Origin: Clostridium sp. C8-1-8
GTDB lineage: Bacteria; Bacillota; Clostridia; Clostridiales; Clostridiaceae
Assembly: GCF_009928445.1 (NCBI RefSeq)
Contig: NZ_JAABNO010000004.1
Span: 186,001 to 250,000, forward strand
DNA: 64,000 nucleotides
Direction of reading: 5' to 3'
Under the pieces are notes generated by a model, which had not been told where the DNA came from, did not search any database, and worked only from the letters and a program-made list of their open reading frames with translations. The first letter of the stretch is position 1. Each line of letters opens with the position of its first letter. A program made the translations under genes and the position numbers. This document shows, one piece after another, positions 33,378 to 42,107 of the stretch.

Positions 33378-34562
33378 ATGAAAAAATTAGCGAAGATTAT
33401 TTTGTTGGTTATCTTTATGTCTACTAGTACAGCATGTACTGCATATAAGGAACCGAACTCGTTGATAAAACCGCCTATTTTAAATCATAGTGACATAATT
33501 AAAGAAGATAACCTTAATGAAACATATATAAGATTTTTGCCTTCAGGATTTACTATGATGTCTGAAGAAGATGCTTCTATTGGAAGTACTATAAAATTTA
33601 TAGATATAGATAATGATAAGATTAATGAAATGCTTGTATTTATTAAAAAGGATGAACAAAAAGGCTTTATGGTTCTGAAAAAAAGAGACAATATATGGGT
33701 TAAGGAATATCAAAAAATTCTTAAATGTAAATCTATAGTTAAGTTTAACTTCTTAAAAGTGTTCAATAAGTTAAATAATAGTATTATTGTTGGCTTTATT
33801 GTAGATGATGCTGGAGAAGTTGAATACGATGCTTATACTGCAGATAATGACGGAATTAAGGAAAGATATATGGGAGTATGGAACAAGTTAGATATTATTG
33901 AGACACCAGAAAATAATGGAGGTCCATTAATTGCCGCAGCTTGGAAAAAGGATTGGGAAGATTATATGCTTGTGGATTTTATTAAATTTGATGATAATGG
34001 AACTTATCTAAGCAAGGATGTTTATAAAGATTATAAAAATAAGACTATGAAATATTATAATGATATACTTAGCGACATGCTAAAATACAAATCTCCCAGC
34101 CACTTTGCCTGGTATGGAATGCTTAGAACAGAACTTCAAAGTGGAGATGTGGAAGCTTCAGTAAAAACGTTAAGTACAATAAAGGAGATTGAAGGAGCTT
34201 ACCCTTTAACTAAGGAAGCTGTGCAGCTTCTAACTGCTCAGGTGTATGAAAAGCAAAGCAATTATAGCGAAGCTAGCCACATCATAGATATTACCATAGC
34301 AGAGCAAAAACATAATCAAAATGCTTTTGATGAAAATAGTTATGCTGCTTATAGGCAACTAGGCTATATTTACTTAGAGGACGCACGAATTAAAGCGCAA
34401 TTAAGCAGAAAGAGTGAAGCCCTAGAACTCTTAAGTAAGGCAAAGGAAGTTTTCAAAAAACTTGATAAGGTAAATTATTATAATACTGAGGAAACACTAA
34501 AAATATATAAAAGTATAGATTTGGATACTGTACAAAATGAAATAAATAATTTGCAAAAATAG
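33378..34562 (+). CDS. Lipoprotein with C-terminal TPR-like helices
   Basis: A 394-residue protein with a lipoprotein signal peptide (lipobox-like STAC, C20). A middle beta-rich region has a calcium-loop-like DIDNDKINEM and repeats resembling VCBS/FG-GAP blades (residues 60-200). A helical C-terminus of TPR type follows (FAWYGMLRTELQSGDVEASVKTL ... LLTAQVYEKQSNYSEASHIID). It is in the acylation operon, 19 bases after the DHHW gene and 43 bases before the response regulator gene. It might sense or scaffold at the membrane surface; I do not recognise a named family. Confidence 0.7.
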   Translation: MKKLAKIILLVIFMSTSTACTAYKEPNSLIKPPILNHSDIIKEDNLNETYIRFLPSGFTMMSEEDASIGSTIKFIDIDNDKINEMLVFIKKDEQKGFMVLKKRDNIWVKEYQKILKCKSIVKFNFLKVFNKLNNSIIVGFIVDDAGEVEYDAYTADNDGIKERYMGVWNKLDIIETPENNGGPLIAAAWKKDWEDYMLVDFIKFDDNGTYLSKDVYKDYKNKTMKYYNDILSDMLKYKSPSHFAWYGMLRTELQSGDVEASVKTLSTIKEIEGAYPLTKEAVQLLTAQVYEKQSNYSEASHIIDITIAEQKHNQNAFDENSYAAYRQLGYIYLEDARIKAQLSRKSEALELLSKAKEVFKKLDKVNYYNTEETLKIYKSIDLDTVQNEINNLQK

Positions 34563-34605
34563 AAGTGCTTTATTTTTATAGATTAGTCTATCAAGGAGAA
34601 TGAAT

Positions 34606-35310
34606 ATGAATGATAAGGTTCTTATTGTCGAAGATGAAGAGAATATACGAAAGTTTATAGTAACAAATCTTAAAATTAGCGGCTTTTCAGTAAGAGAAAC
34701 TGTATCCAGTGAAGAAGCTTTAAAAGTATGTAATGAATTTACTCCAGATATGGTGGTATTAGACTTGATGCTTCCTGGAATGGATGGCTATAGGCTTTGT
34801 GAGATATTAAGAAATAGATTTCCTAGTATAGCAATAATCATGCTTACTGCAAAATCCCAGGATTCTGATAAAATACATGGTCTTAATATTGGGGCAGATG
34901 ATTATATGATTAAGCCTTTTAATCCTATGGAACTTATTTCAAGAATTAATGCTATTCTACGGAGAATAAAAAGACAAGCTATAAATTCTGATGCAAACAG
35001 TGTAATAGAGATTAATAAGCTTAAGTTGGACTTGAAGGCTCAAATTCTCTACAAAGATAATAAGAAAGTTTCATTATCTAATCAAGAGTTTAGCCTTATA
35101 AAATTCTTTATGGAGAACTGTGGAAAAGCTTTTACTAGAGATGATATTTTGGATGGTGCTTGGGGAGAGTACTTCTTTGGAGATTATAAAACTGTTGATG
35201 TCCATGTTAGAAAATTAAGAATGAAATTAGAAGATGATCCTTCAAAACCTGTTTACATTGAAACTGTTTGGGGATATGGATATAGATTTTCAAAGGGTCA
35301 GGAAATTTAA
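34606..35310 (+). CDS. OmpR/PhoB family response regulator
   Basis: A 234-residue regulator. The receiver domain (1-120) has the acidic pocket IVEDEEN, phospho-aspartate D53 in VVLDLMLPGMDGY, T in MLTAK and K in IKPFNP. The DNA-binding winged helix (135-234) ends in VDVHVRKLRMKLEDDP...VWGYGYRF. I start at ATG 34606, seven bases after AAGGAG; an ATG six bases upstream is too close to that site. The histidine kinase gene begins one base after its stop codon. It likely controls this acylation operon. Confidence 0.9.
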   Translation: MNDKVLIVEDEENIRKFIVTNLKISGFSVRETVSSEEALKVCNEFTPDMVVLDLMLPGMDGYRLCEILRNRFPSIAIIMLTAKSQDSDKIHGLNIGADDYMIKPFNPMELISRINAILRRIKRQAINSDANSVIEINKLKLDLKAQILYKDNKKVSLSNQEFSLIKFFMENCGKAFTRDDILDGAWGEYFFGDYKTVDVHVRKLRMKLEDDPSKPVYIETVWGYGYRFSKGQEI

Positions 35311-35311
35311 T

Positions 35312-36697
35312 ATGAATAGCATAAAAACAAGATTATTAGGAAGTCATTTTATTGCCATATTCTTATCTGTAGTAATTATTGAAATAATATGTTTTATAAG
35401 TATCAAAAGTTTTTATTACAGAAATATAGAGGAAAGTTTATCTAAGCAGCTTGAAAGTTCAGCTAAATTTTATAACAAGTATTTTTATAATGAAGATATA
35501 ACTATATATGTGGATGAGATGGTGGAGTATATAAATACTAATTCAAATTCAGAAGTACAAGTAATAGATAAAAATAAAAATTTATTAAGAGATTCTTTAG
35601 GGCTTAAAGAGAGTACAAAAATAGAATATGAAGATGTTGACTATGTTTTGCAAAATGGTAAGCCCTACAGATGGATAGGGGTACCTAAGTATACGAAAGA
35701 AAAGTGTATGGCTGTATCCTATCCATTATGGGGAGATAAAAAGGATAAACCTAATGTAATAAGAGTTGTGGTATCTTTAGAGCAGACGGATAGTTTTTTG
35801 GAAAGGCTATTTATCATTTTTACAGTTGTAGGAGCTTTAGTTATAGCTTTTATTTCAATAGTAAGTATTACAATAGCGAAAAACATAATAAAACCTATAC
35901 ATCTAATTACAGAAACAGCAAAACAGATGGCGGAAGGGAACTTTAAAGTAAAAGTTTATAAAAAATATGATGATGAAATTGGAACTCTCTCAGATACTTT
36001 AAACTATATGGCGGAGGAAATTCTTAAGAGCGATAAACTAAAAAATGACTTTATGTCTTCAATATCACATGAGCTTAGGACACCGCTAACCTCTATTAAG
36101 GGATGGGCTTTCACCTTAAAAAGAAAAGAATTTAAGGATGAAAAACTAAGAGAAGAAGCACTTGATATAATAGTTGATGAGAGCGAAAGACTTACAAAGC
36201 TGGTAGAAGAACTACTGGACTTTTCTAGATTTCAGTCTGGAAGGATAAGTCTAAATTATGAAATTACTAACATAAGTGATTTGTTAAACAAAACTATAAA
36301 CGAGTTGTCACCTAGACTTGAGAGAAATAGAATAGCCATTATAAAAGAGATAACTGACAATCAACTTATAAAGATTGATAGAAATAGATTGAAGCAGGTA
36401 TTTATAAATATTTTTGATAATGCAATAAAGTTTACTGAAGAAGGTGGAGTAATAAATGCTAGATTGTTTAAAGATAACAATTATATTGTTATCTCAATTG
36501 AAGATTCTGGCTGTGGTATACCGAATAAAGAGTTGAAAAATATCTTTCAAAAGTTTTATAAGGTGGATATAAATAAGCCAGGAAGTGGCATAGGCCTTGC
36601 TGTTTGTGATGAAATAATAAAGCTTCACAATGGTAAGATACATATTGAAAGTGAGGAAGGAAAAGGCACAAAACTAAGTATTTTTCTCCCAGCTTAA
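35312..36697 (+). CDS. Sensor histidine kinase
   Basis: A 461-residue kinase. Membrane helices at about 10-32 and 165-188 enclose a roughly 130-residue extracellular sensor domain. HAMP (190-240), HisKA with phospho-acceptor H253 in SSISHELRTPLTSIKG, and HATPase with N-box NIFDNAIKFTEEGG, SGCGIP and GSGIGLAV follow. The frame is open further upstream into the regulator gene, but ATG 35312 gives the proper membrane start. The response regulator gene is immediately upstream, so the two form a pair. Envelope stress or polymer state is a plausible signal given the operon. A mobile element sits exactly at its stop codon. Confidence 0.9.
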   Translation: MNSIKTRLLGSHFIAIFLSVVIIEIICFISIKSFYYRNIEESLSKQLESSAKFYNKYFYNEDITIYVDEMVEYINTNSNSEVQVIDKNKNLLRDSLGLKESTKIEYEDVDYVLQNGKPYRWIGVPKYTKEKCMAVSYPLWGDKKDKPNVIRVVVSLEQTDSFLERLFIIFTVVGALVIAFISIVSITIAKNIIKPIHLITETAKQMAEGNFKVKVYKKYDDEIGTLSDTLNYMAEEILKSDKLKNDFMSSISHELRTPLTSIKGWAFTLKRKEFKDEKLREEALDIIVDESERLTKLVEELLDFSRFQSGRISLNYEITNISDLLNKTINELSPRLERNRIAIIKEITDNQLIKIDRNRLKQVFINIFDNAIKFTEEGGVINARLFKDNNYIVISIEDSGCGIPNKELKNIFQKFYKVDINKPGSGIGLAVCDEIIKLHNGKIHIESEEGKGTKLSIFLPA

Positions 36698-36703
36698 AAT
36701 TAA

Positions 36704-36827
36704 GGCTCTGTTAAAGCACCGTGTTGAAATTAAGCGGTCAGTCATCCGATGCTTTAATTCTAATTGCTCGCTCATATAGCAACTCCTTCTTAACCACTTA
36801 ATTTCAATAATATTCTTAAACATAGAC
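36704..36827 (-). mobile_element. Shortened inverted-repeat element, copy C, 124 bp
   Basis: Ends are GGCTCTGTTAAAG and CTTAAACATAGAC. The 8-bp flanks AAAATTAA (36696-36703 and 36828-36835) are identical. On the minus strand it keeps AAGGAG and ATGAGCGAGCAATTAGAATTAAA and then jumps to GCATCGGATGACTGACC. Compared with copy A, the interior between two ATTAAA repeats has been removed. The left target duplication overlaps the last two bases of the kinase stop codon. Confidence 0.88.
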
Positions 36828-36845
36828 AAAATTAAATATTTTTAT

Positions 36846-36892
36846 GAAGCTCCTATATCCCTAGGTCAGGGATATAGGGGCTTCTATTTTAC
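36846..36892. terminator. Terminator of acylation/two-component operon
   Basis: GAAGC-CCTATATCCCT and AGGGATATAGG-GCTTC form a roughly 17-bp stem with an AGGTC loop, followed by TATTTT. The mobile element lies between the last gene and this terminator. Confidence 0.85.
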
Positions 36893-37028
36893 TGTTTAGG
36901 AGATTGTAAATCTTTTTAGCTTAAGCCATCAATATCAACGCTTTGGAGTATCTATTTAGGGCAAATAGTAAAAAATATGCCCCTATCAGATTTTTCTCAT
37001 ATTCATAAGATTAAGGATAATTAATTGA

Positions 37029-37067
37029 TAGCAAGATTTATAAATACATAAGCAAAATATAGTAATG
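37029..37067 (+). repeat. 39-bp repeat shared by two sugar-gene upstream regions, copy 1
   Basis: TAGCAAGATTTATAAATACA... matches bases 43104-43142 at 35 of 39 positions. Copy 1 is about 310 bases upstream of the DUF5107 gene; copy 2 is about 140 bases upstream of a lacG gene. It could be a shared regulatory element or a repeat remnant. Confidence 0.55.
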
Positions 37068-37230
37068 TAATCTTTGGTATATGGTAATAGAATATAGATA
37101 AATTCTTAGCAATATATTTAAATTAACTCGAGGAATAAGTATCTGTAGAGAATTAGATCAATGTTAGGCTGCTGAGAATCTGATACATTAATTAGATTTT
37201 TTATATAGACATTTATGAAAATTTAATTTA

Positions 37231-37300
37231 GACATATTTGACAATACAAGCCTCTAGAGATTATCTTGCATCCATGAATTAATAGTTAAAGTTAGATAAT
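37231..37300 (+). repeat. ~65-bp dispersed AT-rich repeat, copy 1
   Basis: TTTGACAAT...GATTATC...ATTAATAGTT.AAGTT.GATA is shared with 60331-60397 at roughly three quarters of positions. Weaker relatives are at 4062-4111 and 1194-1225. All lie upstream of genes. Nature unknown. Confidence 0.45.
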
Positions 37301-37380
37301 TATAGCAACTATTGTATAGTCACTTAATTATAACAATGCTATTAAAAATCTATAAAAAATAAAAAGTGAGGAGAAGAAAT

Positions 37381-40300
37381 ATGAAGACAATGATATGGGA
37401 AGAAGTAATAAAGCTCCCTACATATACTGTTGGAAGCCCTGATAAAAATCCGATGTTTTTAGAAAAAAGAGTTTATCAAGGAAGTTCTGGGAAAGTATAT
37501 CCTTTGCCAGTAATTGATAAGATAAATGATGAAAAAATAGATAAGGAATATAAGGTAGTATTTTTAGAAAATAAATATTTAAAGGTAATGATAATGCCTG
37601 AGCTAGGAGGAAGAATTCAAAGAGCTTTAGATAAGACAAACAATTATGATTTTGTATACTACAATGAGGTTATTAAACCAGCATTAGTAGGGCTTGCTGG
37701 TCCATGGATATCTGGAGGTATAGAGTTTAACTGGCCTCAGCATCATAGACCTAATACCTTTGGACCTGTTGATTACAAATTAATAGAGAATGAAGATGGA
37801 AGTAGCACCTTGTGGGTTAGCGAGGTTGACAGAATGTATGGAACTAAGGGCAGTGCAGGGTTTACCCTTTATCCTGATAAGGCATATATAGAAATAGCTG
37901 GACAGCTTTATAACGGAACACCACAAAATCAAACGTTTCTATGGTGGGCCAATCCGGCAGTGGCAGTAAACGACTATACACAGTCTGTATTTCCTCCAGA
38001 TGTTCATGCGGTTTTTGACCATGGTAAGAGAGATGTATCAAAGTTTCCTATAGCAACTGGTATTTACTATAAAATGGACTACTCAAAGGGTGTTGATATA
38101 TCAAGGTATAAGAATATACCAGTTCCTACGTCTTATATGGCATATCATTCAGATTATGACTTTGTTGGAGGCTATGATTATAGCGTTAATGCTGGGTTAT
38201 TACATGTAGCAGATCATCATATTTCACCAGGCAAAAAGCAATGGACATGGGGGAGCGGAGAGTTTGGAAAGGCTTGGGATAGAAATCTAACAGATAATAA
38301 TGGCCCGTATATAGAACTGATGACTGGTGTGTTTACCGATAATCAGCCGGATTTTACATGGTTAAAGCCTTATGAGGAGAAGAATTTTAAGCAATATTTT
38401 ATGCCTTATAAAAATATTGGGATGGTTCATAATGCAAATATAAACGCTTCTGTAAGCTTTTCTGTTGAAGAGAATAAGCTAAAGATTGGTATTTATACAA
38501 CTGCTGAATACAATAATGTCAAGATTGAAGTAGCTGGTAAATACAATAATTATCTAACAGAAGTGGTAAGTTTATCACCTGAGAATACTTATAATAATGA
38601 GATTGAGATTGATAAGGATGAAAAAGAATATGATTTATCAATATTGGTATCTAAAGAAAACGGAGAGACTTTAATATACTATAGGCCTAAAGAAAAAACT
38701 ATAGAAGAGACCCCTGAAGCTGCTAAACCAATTAAAGCTCCAAAAGAGCTTAAAAATAACGAAGCTTTATTTCTTGCAGGTATACATTTAGAACAATACA
38801 GACATGCAACTTATGAGCCGGATGAATATTATTTAGAAGGTTTAATAAGAGATCCGGAGGACATAAGGATAAACAATGCATATGGAGCGCTATTATTAAG
38901 AAGAGGTGAATTTGATAAAGCAGAGAAGTTTTTTAGACAAGCAGTTGAAACCTCAAAAACACATAGTCCTAATCCTTACGATGGAGAACCCTTATATAAT
39001 TTAGGGTTAGTATTACAGTACAAAGGATTTTTAGATGAAGCTTATGATGCCTTTTTTAAAGCTACCTGGAATGGAGCTTATCAAGACAGTGGATTTTATT
39101 CATTGTCAAAAATAGATGTGATAAGGGGAGATTATGATCTGGCTCTTGAACATATAAATCTAGCTATAATAAGAAATTACCATAACAGTAAAGCAAGAAA
39201 TTTAAAGTGTGCCATTTTAAGAAAACTTGGAAGATTTGAGAAAAGCCAAGGCTTTGCACTAGAAACTAAAGAAATAGATAAGCTTAATCATGGTGCTAGA
39301 AATGAATTGTATTTAATAGAAAAAGAAAGAAAAAATGAAATAAAGGCAAAAGATATACTGGAAGAATTGAATAAAGTAATGAGAATGGATGTTCATAGCT
39401 ATATTAATCTTTCCATAGAGTATGGTTTTTCAGGGTTCTATGAGGAGGCTATTGAGATAATTGATAGATACCTCAGTAGTACAAAAGAAGCTTATCCAAT
39501 GGCCCATTACTATAAGGCATATTATCTAACTAAGCTTGGAGAAATAAGTTTATCAAAAGAAGAGTTTGAACTTGGTGATATGGCAAAGAGTGATTATTGC
39601 TTTCCAAATACCTTGGAGGATCTATTGGTTCTTAAGGAGGCTACTAACAGGGAAGATGCAGGCAGTAAGGCCTATTATTATCTAGGAAATATTCTTCTTG
39701 ACAAAAAGCAGTATTCTAATGCCCGTGACTATTTTGAAAGATCTGCTGAAATAGATGATGATTTTCCTACGGTATATAGAAATCTAGCTCTTATTTATTA
39801 CAATAAGGAAAACAAAGCAATAGAGGCTAGACAGTGCCTTGAGAAAGCTTTTGAATTGAACAAATCTGATGCAAGGGTATTGCTGGAGCTAGATCAGTTA
39901 TATAAAAAAATCAATGTTTCCTATGAAGAAAGATTTAATAAACTTCATGAAAACCTTGAAACAGTAAAAAGCAGAGATGATCTGTATATTGAATATATCA
40001 CTTTACTTAATACAAAAAAGGAGCATAAAAAAGTTTTAGGTTTGTTAAGTGAGAGGGTATTTCATCCATGGGAAGGTGGAGAAGGAAAAGTAACTAAGCA
40101 ATATATATATGCCAATGTGGAGCTTGGAAAAGCTATTATAAAAGAAAAGAGATATAACCAAGCAATAGGATACCTAGAACAGGCATTATTTTATCCGGAT
40201 AATTTGGGAGAAGGTAAGCTGCAAGGAGCTTGTGACAATGATATAAATTACTATTTAGGATGTGCTTATGATGGAATTGGGGAAATAGAGAAAGCTATAG

Positions 40301-40698
40301 AGCATTATGAAAAAGCTACTATAGGCTTAGATGTACCAGCAAGTGCTATGTTTTATAATGATCAACCGCCTGAGAGTATATATTACCAAGGCCTTGCTTT
40401 ACTAAGGCTTAATAAAATAGATGAGGCAAAAGGAAGATTTAATAAGCTTAAAGACTATGGTGAAAAGCACTTATATGATCATGTAAAGTTAGATTATTTT
40501 GCGGTTTCATTACCAGATTTTCTAATCTTTGATGAAGATCTGGATAAGAAAAATCATCTTCATTGTTATTACTTAATGGGGCTTGGAAGTTTGGGCTTTA
40601 ACCATAGAGCTAAGGCAAAGGAAAACTTTGAACGTGTATTGCAGTTAGATGTTAATCATCAAGGCGTTTTAAGTTTTTTAAGAGAGTTAGACTTATAG
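37381..40698 (+). CDS. DUF5107 domain protein with C-terminal TPR array
   Basis: A 1105-residue cytoplasmic protein. Residues about 1-450 are a DUF5107 domain, beta-rich with features like galactose-mutarotase-type folds (MIMPELGGRIQRALDK, GGIEFNWPQHHRP, FLWWANPAVAVND). Residues about 480-1105 are at least ten TPR-type helical pairs (EALFLAGIHLEQYR, GALLLRRGEFDKAEKFFRQA, ALIYYNKENKAIEARQCLEKAFEL). The family is common in polysaccharide-utilisation loci but its activity is not established. ATG 37381 follows GAGGAG by eight bases. It is 142 bases upstream of galM and near two lacG genes, so carbohydrate binding or processing is a reasonable guess. No signal peptide. Confidence 0.75.
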   Translation: MKTMIWEEVIKLPTYTVGSPDKNPMFLEKRVYQGSSGKVYPLPVIDKINDEKIDKEYKVVFLENKYLKVMIMPELGGRIQRALDKTNNYDFVYYNEVIKPALVGLAGPWISGGIEFNWPQHHRPNTFGPVDYKLIENEDGSSTLWVSEVDRMYGTKGSAGFTLYPDKAYIEIAGQLYNGTPQNQTFLWWANPAVAVNDYTQSVFPPDVHAVFDHGKRDVSKFPIATGIYYKMDYSKGVDISRYKNIPVPTSYMAYHSDYDFVGGYDYSVNAGLLHVADHHISPGKKQWTWGSGEFGKAWDRNLTDNNGPYIELMTGVFTDNQPDFTWLKPYEEKNFKQYFMPYKNIGMVHNANINASVSFSVEENKLKIGIYTTAEYNNVKIEVAGKYNNYLTEVVSLSPENTYNNEIEIDKDEKEYDLSILVSKENGETLIYYRPKEKTIEETPEAAKPIKAPKELKNNEALFLAGIHLEQYRHATYEPDEYYLEGLIRDPEDIRINNAYGALLLRRGEFDKAEKFFRQAVETSKTHSPNPYDGEPLYNLGLVLQYKGFLDEAYDAFFKATWNGAYQDSGFYSLSKIDVIRGDYDLALEHINLAIIRNYHNSKARNLKCAILRKLGRFEKSQGFALETKEIDKLNHGARNELYLIEKERKNEIKAKDILEELNKVMRMDVHSYINLSIEYGFSGFYEEAIEIIDRYLSSTKEAYPMAHYYKAYYLTKLGEISLSKEEFELGDMAKSDYCFPNTLEDLLVLKEATNREDAGSKAYYYLGNILLDKKQYSNARDYFERSAEIDDDFPTVYRNLALIYYNKENKAIEARQCLEKAFELNKSDARVLLELDQLYKKINVSYEERFNKLHENLETVKSRDDLYIEYITLLNTKKEHKKVLGLLSERVFHPWEGGEGKVTKQYIYANVELGKAIIKEKRYNQAIGYLEQALFYPDNLGEGKLQGACDNDINYYLGCAYDGIGEIEKAIEHYEKATIGLDVPASAMFYNDQPPESIYYQGLALLRLNKIDEAKGRFNKLKDYGEKHLYDHVKLDYFAVSLPDFLIFDEDLDKKNHLHCYYLMGLGSLGFNHRAKAKENFERVLQLDVNHQGVLSFLRELDL

Positions 40699-40730
40699 GA
40701 GGATTAATAATACAAAGTTTTTAATAAAGA

Positions 40731-40817
40731 ATGAGCTGCTTCATCTTGAAACAATATAATAAGAAATTGTGTATGGTAGAAAGTTACTATATAAGGTTTA
40801 TTTTTGAAGCAGTTCAT
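40731..40817 (+). other. Long-range inverted repeat between DUF5107 gene and galM
   Basis: ATGAGCTGCTTCA (40731-40743) pairs with TGAAGCAGTTCAT (40805-40817) over 13 bp with one G-T pair, enclosing 61 bases. An orphan TAGGAGG lies just upstream at 40697 without a start codon. No T-run follows, so it is not a standard terminator. Confidence 0.5.
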
Positions 40818-40840
40818 AATTATAGTAGAAGGGAAATTAT

Positions 40841-41899
40841 ATGAGTGTATTAAAAAAAGAGTTCGGAAAGACTTTTAATGGGGATAAAGCATATTTGTAT
40901 ACCATTGAAAATTCAAATGGGACAAAGGTTGAAGTAACTAATTATGGAGCAACTATTGTTTGTATTAAGGTAGCAGATAAAAATGGTAAATTTGAAGATG
41001 TAGTTTTAGGCTACAAGGATTTAGATGGATATCTAAAAGGCGATAAATACTTAGGTGCGACTATAGGAAGATGCTGTAACCGAATAGAAAATGGCAGTTT
41101 TATAATAGATAATAAGGAATATAAGGTTACTAAAAATGAAGGTAGCAATCACTTACATGGTGGGGAAAAAGGCTTTGACAAAGTTTTATGGACTTGCGAA
41201 AACATATCTGACTTTGATGATACAATACAGTTTTATTACATGAGTAAAGATATGGAGGAAGGATATCCAGGAAACTTAAAGGTAAGGGTTATATACACTC
41301 TTACAGAAGAAGATGCTTTAAGAATAGAGTACAAGGCAACTAGTGATAAAGATACTATTGTCAATTTAACTAATCATTCCTACTTCAACTTATCAGGAGA
41401 TTTCAATAATAAGATCTATGAGCATAAGCTAATGATTAAAGCAGAGATGTTTTCTGTGAATGATGAACAATCAATTAGCAAAGGAGAGGTTAGAGCTGTA
41501 GATGGGACTCCACTGGATTTCAGAAAACCTACAACTATAGGCAAGAATATAAAATGTGAATATGATCAATTGAAAATTGGACATGGATATAATGAAAATT
41601 ATATTCTACAAACTGAAGAAAATAAGCTTGAAAAAATTGCTGTATTGATTGAGGAGCATAGTGGAAGAGTAATGGAGGTGCACACTACCTATCCTTGCCT
41701 TCAGGTCTACACTGCAAATTTCTTTGATGGCAAGGATATTGGAAAAGATGATATAAGATATATGTATCATAATTCAATATGTTTAGAGGCGCAATATGCA
41801 CCGAATTCAATTAATTATAATTCTATAAAAACTCCATTATTGAGAAAAAATGAAGAATACAGTCATACTATCATTTATAAATTTTTATGCTCGTCTTAA
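40841..41899 (+). CDS. galM: Aldose 1-epimerase (galactose mutarotase)
   Basis: A 352-residue mutarotase of normal length. Catalytic residues are the histidines in SNHLHGGEKGFDKVLW (about residues 104-107) and NLTNHSYFNLSG (about 178), and the general-base glutamate in CLEAQYAPNSIN near residue 317. It interconverts alpha and beta anomers of galactose or glucose, matching a galactoside-processing locus. GAAGGGAAAT precedes the ATG. It follows the DUF5107 gene and precedes a mobile element and a convergent AraC regulator. Confidence 0.9.
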   Translation: MSVLKKEFGKTFNGDKAYLYTIENSNGTKVEVTNYGATIVCIKVADKNGKFEDVVLGYKDLDGYLKGDKYLGATIGRCCNRIENGSFIIDNKEYKVTKNEGSNHLHGGEKGFDKVLWTCENISDFDDTIQFYYMSKDMEEGYPGNLKVRVIYTLTEEDALRIEYKATSDKDTIVNLTNHSYFNLSGDFNNKIYEHKLMIKAEMFSVNDEQSISKGEVRAVDGTPLDFRKPTTIGKNIKCEYDQLKIGHGYNENYILQTEENKLEKIAVLIEEHSGRVMEVHTTYPCLQVYTANFFDGKDIGKDDIRYMYHNSICLEAQYAPNSINYNSIKTPLLRKNEEYSHTIIYKFLCSS

Positions 41900-41913
41900 G
41901 AACATTAAATTTA

Positions 41914-42045
41914 GGCTCTGTTAAAGTATCTCGTTAAAATTAAGACACCGGTCATCTGATGCTTTAATGAGTTTGAACTAATTACTCGCTCATATAGCAT
42001 CTCCTTCATGAACGCTTAATTTCAAAAATATTATTAAATCTAGCC
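41914..42045 (-). mobile_element. Shortened inverted-repeat element, copy D, 132 bp
   Basis: Ends are GGCTCTGTTAAAG and TTAAATCTAGCC, with 8-bp flanks TAAATTTA and TAAATTTG (7 of 8). On the minus strand it keeps AAGGAG and ATGAGCGAGTAA, so the residual ORF stops at codon four. The interior is deleted to a different point than in copy C, retaining CTCATTAAAGCATCAGATGACC. Confidence 0.85.
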
Positions 42046-42107
42046 TAAATTTGATACATACCCTTGTATAAATTAATAGGTGAAGTTTCAATTCCATGAT
42101 AGCGAGA

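Larger units (their letters stand above)
36893..37380. other. 488-bp upstream region of the DUF5107 gene with three repeat remnants
   Basis: No gene is seen. It contains the 39-bp repeat at 37029-37067 (shared with 43104), a roughly 65-bp repeat at 37231-37300 (shared with 60331), and at 37317-37350 a lone eroded right end of the inverted-repeat element (GTCACTTAATTATAACAAT-type). Confidence 0.5.
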
